This document shows positions 1 to 6,231 of a stretch of DNA of 18,257 nucleotides, piece by piece; the first letter of the stretch is position 1; each line of letters begins with the position of its first letter. The notes beneath the pieces are model-generated. The model searched no databases, was not told the DNA's origin, and saw only the letters and a program-made list of their open reading frames with translations. This DNA comes from Vulcanimicrobiota bacterium (GTDB taxonomy: Bacteria; Vulcanimicrobiota; Vulcanimicrobiia; Vulcanimicrobiales; Vulcanimicrobiaceae), in NCBI GenBank assembly GCA_003155175.1, contig PMFP01000077.1, forward strand, positions 169 to 18,425. Direction: 5' to 3'. Position numbers and translations under genes: made by a program.

Positions 1-138
1 CATTTCTGTTCGATGAAGATCACGCAAGAAGTGCGCGAGTACGCGCGAAAAGGCATGGAAGAGAAATCGCGCGAGTTCGTCGCGAACGGCGCGGAGGTCT
101 ACGTCCCCGAGCCGGTACCGGTCGCAACGCAGGCGTGA
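1..138 (+). CDS. thiC: Phosphomethylpyrimidine synthase ThiC, C-terminal fragment
   Basis: This is the last 45 codons of a gene that enters from the left edge. It starts HFCSMKITQEVREYA, which matches the end of ThiC, where the family motif C-x2-C-x4-C is followed by SMKI. Only the last of the three cluster cysteines (residue 3 here, bases 7-9) is inside the window. Known of the family: ThiC is a cytoplasmic radical-SAM enzyme that rearranges aminoimidazole ribotide into hydroxymethylpyrimidine phosphate for thiamine synthesis, and the C-terminal motif holds its [4Fe-4S] cluster. The tail (EEKSREFVANGAEVYV) and the TGA at 136-138 look like a normal end, so the gene is probably intact upstream. 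Any TPP riboswitch would lie outside the window. The stop overlaps the GTG start of the next gene. Confidence 0.93.
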   Translation, partial: HFCSMKITQEVREYARKGMEEKSREFVANGAEVYVPEPVPVATQA

Positions 139-617
139 GCCGGATTCGGGCCGTGCTGTTCGATCGCGACGGAACGCTGGTCGAAGACGTCCCGTACAAC
201 GGGGATCCGAGTCAGGTCAAGCCGATGCGCGGCGTACGCGAGGGGCTCGCGGCGCTACGCGCGCGCGGCCTTCGCCTGGGCGTCGTCACTAACCAGAGCG
301 GCGTCGGCCGCGGTCTGATTACGCTGCGCGACGTGGACGCGGTCAACGCGCGCGTCGAAGATCTGCTCGGGCGGTTCGACGGATGGTTCGTCTGTCCGCA
401 CGGGCCCGACGACCGGTGCGATTGCCGCAAACCCGCGCCGAAGCTGGTGCTCGAGGCCGCACGGGCGTTCGGTCTCGATCCTGCGGAAACGGTCGTCGTC
501 GGCGACAAGCCGAGCGACGTCGACGCGGGGCGCAATGCCGGCGCCCGTTCGATTCGCATCGATGCGGCGCACACGTTCGAGGATGCGGTGGAAGCGATTC
601 TTACCGGTAGGGCTTAG
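135..617 (+). CDS. HAD-IIIA family phosphatase, GmhB/HisB-N type with zinc loop
   Basis: A 160-residue cytoplasmic phosphatase of the haloacid dehalogenase superfamily. Visible motifs: nucleophile and acid/base DRDGT (Asp10, Asp12), motif II TNQSG (52-56), a zinc loop C87-x-H89...C95-x-C97 followed by RKPAP with Lys99 as the motif III lysine, and motif IV GDKPSD (123-128). This zinc loop is typical of D-glycero-D-manno-heptose-1,7-bisphosphate 7-phosphatase and of the histidinol phosphatase domain of HisB. At 160 residues it is slightly shorter than GmhB (about 180-190). The GTG start at 135 overlaps the thiC stop as GTGA, implying translational coupling. No heptose or histidine gene is nearby, so the substrate is open. 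A phosphorylated thiamine intermediate is possible from context alone. The stop overlaps the convergent transglycosylase. Confidence 0.85.
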   Translation: MSRIRAVLFDRDGTLVEDVPYNGDPSQVKPMRGVREGLAALRARGLRLGVVTNQSGVGRGLITLRDVDAVNARVEDLLGRFDGWFVCPHGPDDRCDCRKPAPKLVLEAARAFGLDPAETVVVGDKPSDVDAGRNAGARSIRIDAAHTFEDAVEAILTGRA

Positions 618-1288
618 AGCGTCTGGTCGTCGCTCTGGGTCCAGTAGTTCAAATCTTGAATGGACGCCTTGGCGGCAACGAGATCCTTGTCGACGGCCGA
701 TTGCGGGTGGGCCTTCGGCACGTGTACCGTGGCGACGAGATGTTCGAATTGATGCATGACGCGCACGACGTAGTTCTGCGTCTCTGCGTACGGCGGGACG
801 CCGCCGTAGTTGACGACGGCCTGCGGGCCGGCGTTGTAGGCGGCGAACGCGAGACGGTAGTTTCCGAATCGCGTCAGCAAGCCGCTGAGATAGCGAGCGG
901 CGCCGGAGAGATTTTGCACGGCGTTGTGCGGATTCACGCGCAGCTTGGCGGCGGTCCCAGGCATCAACTGTCCCAGGCCGATCGCGCCGGCCGGAGACAC
1001 GGCGCCGGTGTTCCACTGCGATTCGACCGTGACGATCGCGACCAAGACTTTCGGGTCGATCCGCCAGCGCTGCGCGTTGGCGAGCACGTGACGCGCCAGA
1101 TCGTGACTCTGCCACGACGGCATATCGGGATTGATGTGATGGAGCACGCGCGCGTAGACCGAGACGGTGGTCGGCGCCGCGAGCGTGGAGACCTCGGAAG
1201 CGCGCGCCGTGCCTGCGCCGGCGCAGAAAGCGCCCGCCAGCCCCAGGGCAGCCAACAGACCTGCAAGAGGCTTGGAAGTCAAAGACAT
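614..1288 (-). CDS. Exported soluble lytic transglycosylase (SLT domain)
   Basis: A 224-residue protein with a Sec signal peptide (hydrophobic residues about 8-26, likely cleavage after ARA near residue 30). The SLT domain spans about residues 65-185: catalytic Glu89 in VESQWN, then GAIGLGQLMPGTA, then LAFAAYNAGP. Known of the family: these enzymes cleave the MurNAc-GlcNAc bond of peptidoglycan, leaving 1,6-anhydro-MurNAc, and act in the periplasm or on the wall. No LysM or other wall-binding domain is seen. The ATG at 1288 precedes the signal peptide directly, but its nearest purine-rich stretch (AGGGGG on the minus strand) is about 16 nt upstream, so initiation may depend on leader folding. 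The gene converges on the HAD phosphatase with a 4-bp overlap and is divergent from the crcB unit. Confidence 0.9.
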   Translation of the reverse strand: MSLTSKPLAGLLAALGLAGAFCAGAGTARASEVSTLAAPTTVSVYARVLHHINPDMPSWQSHDLARHVLANAQRWRIDPKVLVAIVTVESQWNTGAVSPAGAIGLGQLMPGTAAKLRVNPHNAVQNLSGAARYLSGLLTRFGNYRLAFAAYNAGPQAVVNYGGVPPYAETQNYVVRVMHQFEHLVATVHVPKAHPQSAVDKDLVAAKASIQDLNYWTQSDDQTL

Positions 1289-1298
1289 ATCGAACGGT

Positions 1299-1364
1299 AT
1301 GCTACCCCCTCGTACTGCGGGTTCCTTGTGGAAAAGGTAGCATCGCTTGGCCCCGAACGAGGGG
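1299..1364. promoter_or_regulatory. Interleaved inverted repeats in a divergent leader (possible pseudoknot)
   Basis: Two perfect 8-bp inverted repeats interlock. Arm A ATGCTACC (1299-1306) pairs with GGTAGCAT (1336-1343). Arm B CCCCTCGT (1306-1313) pairs with ACGAGGGG (1357-1364). The order A-B-A'-B' is that of an H-type pseudoknot; the arms share base 1306. B' covers the GAGGGGAG ribosome binding site of the small gene at 1378, so pairing of B would hide it. As transcribed on the minus strand, the same bases form the leader of the transglycosylase. The crcB unit downstream brought the fluoride riboswitch to mind, but its conserved core (GAUGG and the AUGA-type segment) is not visible. Function is inferred. 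Confidence 0.45.
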
Positions 1365-1377
1365 AGCGTAGAAAAAT

Positions 1378-1551
1378 ATGAGCCGATTCCGTGAAATGTC
1401 GCCGAAACGCCGGGCCGCTTGGGGGTGGATCCTCTTGGCCCTGTTCGTGCTGATGTGCGTCATGATCGCGTGGTCGCAGTGGTATGCGTATCACGTCAAC
1501 GTTCCGCGCTATTTGGCCTCGCCGCTGCCCAGCGGAGCGCCGGCGCCGTGA
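1378..1551 (+). CDS. Small single-pass membrane protein coupled to crcB
   Basis: A 57-residue open frame, family not recognised. It has a basic N-terminus (MSRFREMSPKRRAAWG), one hydrophobic segment (about residues 16-32, WILLALFVLMCVMIAW), an aromatic rim (WSQWYAYH) and a Pro/Ala-rich tail (PLPSGAPAP). The positive-inside rule predicts a cytoplasmic N-terminus. GAGGGGAG at 1359-1366, 11 nt before the ATG, is a plausible ribosome binding site. The stop TGA at 1549-1551 overlaps the GTG of crcB, so the two should be translated together. That coupling and the high-GC codon use argue for a real gene. It may be a membrane partner of the fluoride channel or simply a small neighbour; only the coupling is seen. 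Confidence 0.7.
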   Translation: MSRFREMSPKRRAAWGWILLALFVLMCVMIAWSQWYAYHVNVPRYLASPLPSGAPAP

Positions 1552-1943
1552 ACCTGGCGGCGATCGCGTCGGTGGGCTTGGGCGGCGCGATCGGCTCGAT
1601 CTTGCGCCTGGTGGTCGCGACGGCCGTCGCGCAGCGCCTCGGACCCGGATTTCCGTGGGGCACGCTCGTCGTCAACGTCTCCGGCAGCTTCGCCATCGGC
1701 GTCCTGGCCGAGCTCGTCCAGACGCGACTGGTCGGAAGCGCGCCGTTCGTCCGAAGCTTTCTCATGATCGGCGTGCTCGGCGGGTATACGACCTTCTCGA
1801 CGTTTTCGCTCGACATGCTGACCCTGGCCGGCGACCGTGCGCCGGTGATGGCCGCGCTCTATGCCGTGGCCAGCGTCCTCCTGGGCCTGCTCGCAGCGTT
1901 CGCCGGCCTTTCGGCGATGCGGGCGCTTTCACCGCATCCGTAA
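1548..1943 (+). CDS. crcB: Fluoride ion channel CrcB/Fluc
   Basis: A 131-residue, four-helix membrane protein. Known of the family: CrcB forms dual-topology dimers that let fluoride leave the cytoplasm. Family motifs: GLGGAIGSILR near the N-terminus, WGTLVVNVSGSFAIG in helix 2 with the conserved Asn, and GVLGGYTTFSTFSLD in helix 3, which carries the TTFSTF segment lining the pore. Length matches the usual 120-130. The frame is open upstream to 1419, but the GTG at 1548 fits best: it overlaps the previous stop as GTGA and starts just before the first helix. Only one copy is present, so a homodimer is expected unless a second crcB lies elsewhere. Confidence 0.93.
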   Translation: MNLAAIASVGLGGAIGSILRLVVATAVAQRLGPGFPWGTLVVNVSGSFAIGVLAELVQTRLVGSAPFVRSFLMIGVLGGYTTFSTFSLDMLTLAGDRAPVMAALYAVASVLLGLLAAFAGLSAMRALSPHP

Positions 1944-2068
1944 GCGCTCGCGCCGTTTTGAGGATTCTTTGAGCGGACCCGCGCAGGAGAAGGCAAACGC
2001 ACCGCGCACCGCAGCACGAGGCCTCGTTCGCCCGCTTCGTCTTTCTGTTATCTAAGGAGACTCCACGC

Positions 2069-5000
2069 GTGAATCCCATCGGGCTTCGCAACGTCCTTTT
2101 CGCTGCCGCCACGGTGTTCGCGGCGCTTCCCGCCCTGGGCGCTGCGCCCACCGCATCACCGTCACCGGCGGCGATGGCATCGCCGCCGGCGGCATTGGCT
2201 TCGCCGGCTGTGGTCGTGCCGGCAGGTTCGTCAGCGCCTGCGGCGCCTGCCGCTGCAGCCGCAACCTCCGCGAAGCCTGCGAGCCCGACTCCGTCCCCGA
2301 CGCCGTCTCCGACGCCGGGACCGGCATGGGGGAACATGCAGTGGCGCGAGATCGGTCCGGCCACGGCCGGCGGCCGCGTCGCGGCCGTCGCCGGCAGCGC
2401 GACCGATCCGAAGCTCTACTACATCGGATCTGCGGGCGGCGGCGTGTGGAAGAGCGCGAACGGCACGCAGACCTGGGATCCGGTATTCGACAAGCAGCCG
2501 GTGGGCGCGATCGGCGCGGTCACGATCGATCCGAACAACAACGACGTCGTCTGGGTCGGGACGGGCGAGAGCAATCCCCGCAACGACGTCAGTTACGGCG
2601 ACGGCGTCTACAAGACGACCGACGGCGGCGACACGTGGACCAACATGGGTCTGAAGAACTCGCGGTTCATATCGCGGATTCTCGTGGATCCCCGCAATTC
2701 GAATCACGTCATCGTCGGGGCGCTCGGCGACGTGTTCGCCGACAGCTCGGACCGCGGCGTCTACGTGACCGAGGACGGCGGCAAGACCTGGAAGCAGACG
2801 CTCTACGCCGGCCCGATGAGCGGCGCGTCGGATCTGGCGATGGACGTTCGCAACCCGAACGTCGTCTACGCGGGCATCTGGCAGTTCCGCCGCAAGCCGT
2901 GGACGTTCCAGAGCGGCGGCGACCAAGACGGTCTCTACAAGTCCGCCGACGGCGGCGAAACGTGGCAGCGCATCGTGGGCCACGGTTTTCCCGAAGGCGT
3001 GACGGGCCGCATCGGCTTGGCCGTCGCTCCGACCGACGGCAACCGCGTCTATGCGCTGGTCGAGTCGAAGGACGGCATCCTCTGGCGTAGCGACGACGGC
3101 GGAGCCAACTGGACGATGATCAGCAAAGACACGCTCATCGACCAGCGTCCGTTTTACTTCTCGCACATCGCGGTGGACCCGAAAGACGAGAACCGCGTCT
3201 ACGCGGTCTCCGAAGCGCTCGCCGTTTCCAAAGACGGCGGCAAGACGTTTCACGAGATCGCCGAGGGGGTGCACGTCGACTACCACGCGATCTGGATCGC
3301 GCCCAACGATCCACAACGCATCATCGTCGGCATGGACGGCGGCTACGCGCTGACGCTGGACTTGCAGAATTGGTTCTCCGCGCGGAACATGCCGATCGGC
3401 CAGATCTACCACGTCGGCCTTTCGAACGAGAATCCGTATACCGTCTGCGTGGGCTTGCAAGACAACAACGCATGGTGCGGTCCGTCGAACTCGCTCGACC
3501 CCAGCGGCATCCTCAACAAGCATTGGATCAACACCGTCGGCGGCGACGGCGAATGGTCCGTCCCCGATCCGAGCGATCCGAATTTCATCTGGAGCGATGC
3601 CGAGAACGGCGCGCTGCAAGTGTACAACAAGGTGACGCAGGACTCGTGGTCGGCCGGACCCTATAACGGCCTCTCGCTCGAAGGTTACGACCTCTCCAAA
3701 GCGCGGTACCGCTTTAATTGGGATTCGCCCATCGCGTTCGCGCCGTGGGATTCGCACACGGCGTGGTACGGCGGCAACGTCGTTTTCCAGAGCACCGATC
3801 GCGGCATCCATTGGAAGGTCATCAGCCCCGACCTCACGCTCAACGACAAAGCGCACGAGCAGCCGTCGGGCGGTCCCATCACGCACGACGTCTCCGGCGC
3901 GGAATACACGAACACGATCCTGGACATCGAAGGCTCGACGCTGCGACGTGGTGAGATCTGGGTCGGCACCGACGACGGCCAAGTCCAGCTCACGCGCGAC
4001 GGCGGAGCGCATTGGAAGAACGTCACCCCGTCCGGGACGCTTCCCGACGGCCGCTTCGAAATCGTCGCGCCGTCAACGCTTCGCGCCGGCACGGCCTTCG
4101 CGGCGCTCGACCGCCACTACGTCGGCGACCACAAGCCCTACTTGTACGTGACGCACGACTTCGGCGCGACGTGGAATCCGATCGTCACCGGCCTGCCCGC
4201 AGACCAATACGTCCGCTCGGTTCGCCCCGACATTCACAACCCGAACGTCGTGTACGCGGGAACCGAGCAAGGCGTCTGGATCTCGTTCGACGGCGGCGCC
4301 AACTGGAGCGCCTTCCAGAACGGCATCGCGCCGTCGGCGGTCTACGATATCCGCATGCAGCCGCAATTCAACGATCTCGTCATCGCGACGCACGGGCGCT
4401 CGGCCTATATCATGGACGACATGCGTCCGATTCAAGAGCTGCAAGGCGCAATCGCGTCCGGCTCGGCGCTGTTCAAACCGCGCGACGCCTATCAATATAC
4501 GTTGCACGGCAACGACGAGGGCACGTATACCGACTACGCTGCCGACAATCCGGCCAACGGCACCGTCGTAACCTTTTATCAAAAGGCGGTGCAGAAGGGA
4601 AATCCCTCGATTCAAATTCTCGATTCGCACGGGCGCGTGATTCGCAACGTAAGCGGCACGCACAAAATCGCCGGCAAAGACGTGGCCTACGTGGACAACA
4701 ACGTGGGGATCAATCGCTACACGTGGGACTGGGGCGTGGACGGTCCGGTCAAGTGGACCGGCGCCGCCAAGGAGCGATACCAGGGACCCAGCGAAGGGCC
4801 GGCCGTTCCGCCGGGCGCCTATTCGGTTCGGATGACGCTGGGCGGACGCACCTACGTGCAGCCCTTCGTCGTTAAGCCCGATCCGCGCAGCCGCTTCACG
4901 CAAGCCGACTACGAGCGGACCTACGAGTATTCGCTGCACTTCATGCGCCAGCTCTCGACCGTGGATCAGATGCTGAACTCGCTCGACGACGTTCAGAAGC

Positions 5001-5353
5001 AGCTCGACGCGGCGAGCGCCGTAGCCACGAAGAAGAACGACGCGGCAGCGACCTCCAAGATCGCGGATGCGACGGCCGCCCGGAAGGCGCTGTTCGACTC
5101 GCTGACGGCCGACTATCACAACGACGAGGACGGCATCCAGCGTCCGGGCGCGTTGCGCGAGGACGTCTTCGGCGCGTACTTCCAGTCGCAAAACTTGATC
5201 ACTCCGCCCATCGTCGAGGCGGGAAATCGCGTGGACGCCGAAGTCGCGCAGGGAGTGGAGCGCTACCGCCAATACGATGCGCGGCAACTGCCGGCCGTGA
5301 ACGCGATCCTGCAGTCGGCCGGCCTCAAACCGGTCACGATGTTCAAGCCGTAA
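2069..5353 (+). CDS. Secreted BNR/VPS10-type beta-propeller protein
   Basis: A 1094-residue exported protein. GTG start at 2069 with AAGGAG at 2054-2059 (9-nt spacer). Order: signal peptide (residues 1-25), a Pro/Ala/Ser/Thr-rich linker (about 26-90) ending in a TPSP repeat, two runs of Asp-box repeats, then a C-terminal part. Asp boxes of the form S/T-x-D-x-G-x-x-W lie near residues 185, 235, 292, 342, 388, 575, 643, 696 and 740 (e.g. TTDGGDTW, TEDGGKTW, SFDGGANW). Around 880-960 is an Ig-like strand region (PPGAYSVRMTLGG), followed by a probably helical segment (about 965-1035). Related proteins are often named glycosyl hydrolase or sortilin/VPS10-like; the Asp box alone does not show catalysis, and I see no sialidase arginine triad. 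It is likely a surface or periplasmic binding protein or scaffold. The end overlaps the convergent hydrolase by 11 bp. Confidence 0.88.
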   Translation: MNPIGLRNVLFAAATVFAALPALGAAPTASPSPAAMASPPAALASPAVVVPAGSSAPAAPAAAAATSAKPASPTPSPTPSPTPGPAWGNMQWREIGPATAGGRVAAVAGSATDPKLYYIGSAGGGVWKSANGTQTWDPVFDKQPVGAIGAVTIDPNNNDVVWVGTGESNPRNDVSYGDGVYKTTDGGDTWTNMGLKNSRFISRILVDPRNSNHVIVGALGDVFADSSDRGVYVTEDGGKTWKQTLYAGPMSGASDLAMDVRNPNVVYAGIWQFRRKPWTFQSGGDQDGLYKSADGGETWQRIVGHGFPEGVTGRIGLAVAPTDGNRVYALVESKDGILWRSDDGGANWTMISKDTLIDQRPFYFSHIAVDPKDENRVYAVSEALAVSKDGGKTFHEIAEGVHVDYHAIWIAPNDPQRIIVGMDGGYALTLDLQNWFSARNMPIGQIYHVGLSNENPYTVCVGLQDNNAWCGPSNSLDPSGILNKHWINTVGGDGEWSVPDPSDPNFIWSDAENGALQVYNKVTQDSWSAGPYNGLSLEGYDLSKARYRFNWDSPIAFAPWDSHTAWYGGNVVFQSTDRGIHWKVISPDLTLNDKAHEQPSGGPITHDVSGAEYTNTILDIEGSTLRRGEIWVGTDDGQVQLTRDGGAHWKNVTPSGTLPDGRFEIVAPSTLRAGTAFAALDRHYVGDHKPYLYVTHDFGATWNPIVTGLPADQYVRSVRPDIHNPNVVYAGTEQGVWISFDGGANWSAFQNGIAPSAVYDIRMQPQFNDLVIATHGRSAYIMDDMRPIQELQGAIASGSALFKPRDAYQYTLHGNDEGTYTDYAADNPANGTVVTFYQKAVQKGNPSIQILDSHGRVIRNVSGTHKIAGKDVAYVDNNVGINRYTWDWGVDGPVKWTGAAKERYQGPSEGPAVPPGAYSVRMTLGGRTYVQPFVVKPDPRSRFTQADYERTYEYSLHFMRQLSTVDQMLNSLDDVQKQLDAASAVATKKNDAAATSKIADATAARKALFDSLTADYHNDEDGIQRPGALREDVFGAYFQSQNLITPPIVEAGNRVDAEVAQGVERYRQYDARQLPAVNAILQSAGLKPVTMFKP
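2284..2318 (+). repeat. Short in-gene tandem repeat encoding a Thr-Pro-Ser-Pro linker
   Basis: About three imperfect 12-base units (variants of CCGACGCCGTCT) encode SPTPSPTPSPTPGP at the end of the Pro/Ala/Ser-rich linker of the propeller protein. Such linkers usually separate the export signal or anchor from a folded domain. The unit length keeps the reading frame, so copy-number change would alter linker length only. Confidence 0.7.
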
Positions 5354-6176
5354 GCAGACGTTTCAAGAGCGCATCGTGTTTGTACGATGCGCTCGTGCCG
5401 AACCGGACGACGGTAAGATCGAGCGACGGAACGAGGTAGAGCGCCTGGCCGGCGGCTCCGCTTGCGTAGACCAGATCCGGCGCGGGCACGCCCGGCAGCG
5501 CTAACCACCAGGCGAGGCCGTATCGCGCGTTCGCGCTCGATCCGTGAAAGCAGGCGTCGAACCGTCCGCGTTCGCGGTAAACGTAGCGCCCGTAGGCCAG
5601 CCAATTGCGCGCCGTGAGGAATGCGCCGGTCGGGAGCGGCTGCGTGCCGTCCCGTAACGAGCGCCATCGTGCGATGGTGACGCCGGCCGGGTCGAGCACG
5701 CGCGCGCGAAGGTACTCCTGCGGGGAGATTCCACCGTTGGAGGCGCGCAGCTTCGCGGCGAGTACGGCGCCGAAGACCTGCAGCGCGATTCCGCCGTACG
5801 TGAAGACCGAACCCGGATCGTTTTTGAGCGGCAGGTCGATCGCTTTCGCGTACTCGGGGACCGCCGCGCCCAGGCCGCCGAAGCCGAACCCCGCCGTCAA
5901 GTCGAGCAGCATGCGCAGCGTGACGCGGCTCTTGCGCGCGTCCTCGCGCCAGGGGATCGTCTCGCACGCGAGCTCGTCGAGCGCGAGCAGCCCGTCTTCC
6001 TGCGCGGCGATCGTGAGCACGCCCCAGAAGCTCTTCGTCCCGCTGTAGAGCGCGTGCGGCTGCGACGATTCCAAGCCGTTTCCGTAACGCTCGAGAAGAA
6101 CGTCCTCGCCGCGTGCGACAACGAGCGCTTGGCCGTGATGCTTCTCATGGTACGCGGCGGCGGCATCGAGATCCAT
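5343..6176 (-). CDS. Serine hydrolase, beta-lactamase/class C PBP-like
   Basis: A 277-residue protein of the beta-lactamase/transpeptidase-like fold. The nucleophile motif S-x-x-K is SGTK (Ser45-Lys48) in ALYSGTKSFWG, followed by a helix, LTLRMLLDLTAGF-type sequence (the usual LLxHTSG region) and a Tyr motif YGG (Tyr127), where most relatives have Y-x-N. A Gly-rich ASGAAGQ segment sits where H/K-T-G is expected. Known relatives include esterases, D-amino-acid peptidases and beta-lactamases; the altered second and third motifs argue against true beta-lactamase activity. No signal peptide is seen with the ATG at 6176, so it is probably cytoplasmic. The frame stays open to 6398, but that extension reads across the MFS transporter gene and is not hydrolase-like. 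It is divergent from the transporter (55 bp) and overlaps the propeller gene end to end. Confidence 0.82.
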   Translation of the reverse strand: MDLDAAAAYHEKHHGQALVVARGEDVLLERYGNGLESSQPHALYSGTKSFWGVLTIAAQEDGLLALDELACETIPWREDARKSRVTLRMLLDLTAGFGFGGLGAAVPEYAKAIDLPLKNDPGSVFTYGGIALQVFGAVLAAKLRASNGGISPQEYLRARVLDPAGVTIARWRSLRDGTQPLPTGAFLTARNWLAYGRYVYRERGRFDACFHGSSANARYGLAWWLALPGVPAPDLVYASGAAGQALYLVPSLDLTVVRFGTSASYKHDALLKRLLTA

Positions 6177-6184
6177 GGTCCGTT

Positions 6185-6198
6185 CTTCGACCGCGAAG
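6185..6198. promoter_or_regulatory. Short palindrome in a divergent intergenic region
   Basis: CTTCG-ACCG-CGAAG, a perfect 5-bp inverted repeat with a 4-base centre, lies in the 55-bp gap between the divergent hydrolase and sugar transporter genes. GGGC-TGT-GCCC follows at 6198-6208. It could be an operator for either gene or part of a short leader hairpin. Short palindromes are common in GC-rich DNA, so support is weak. Confidence 0.25.
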
Positions 6199-6231
6199 GG
6201 CTGTGCCCCGGCCGTCCGAACTCGGCTAGAC

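Noticed and set aside
1289..1377. Classical fluoride riboswitch upstream of the crcB unit
   Set aside because: The conserved GAUGG and AUGA-type core is not visible; only the pseudoknot-like arm order is shared, so it is reported as an unclassified structure.
2016..2027. 12-bp palindrome ACGAGGCCTCGT upstream of the propeller gene
   Set aside because: Several palindromes of this length are expected by chance in 18 kb of GC-rich DNA, and it is not placed over a recognisable promoter.
2231..4012. A long open frame of 593 codons on the minus strand
   Set aside because: It is antisense to the propeller gene; the translation is rich in Arg/Asp/Val with no domain, as expected from GC-rich codon use read backwards.
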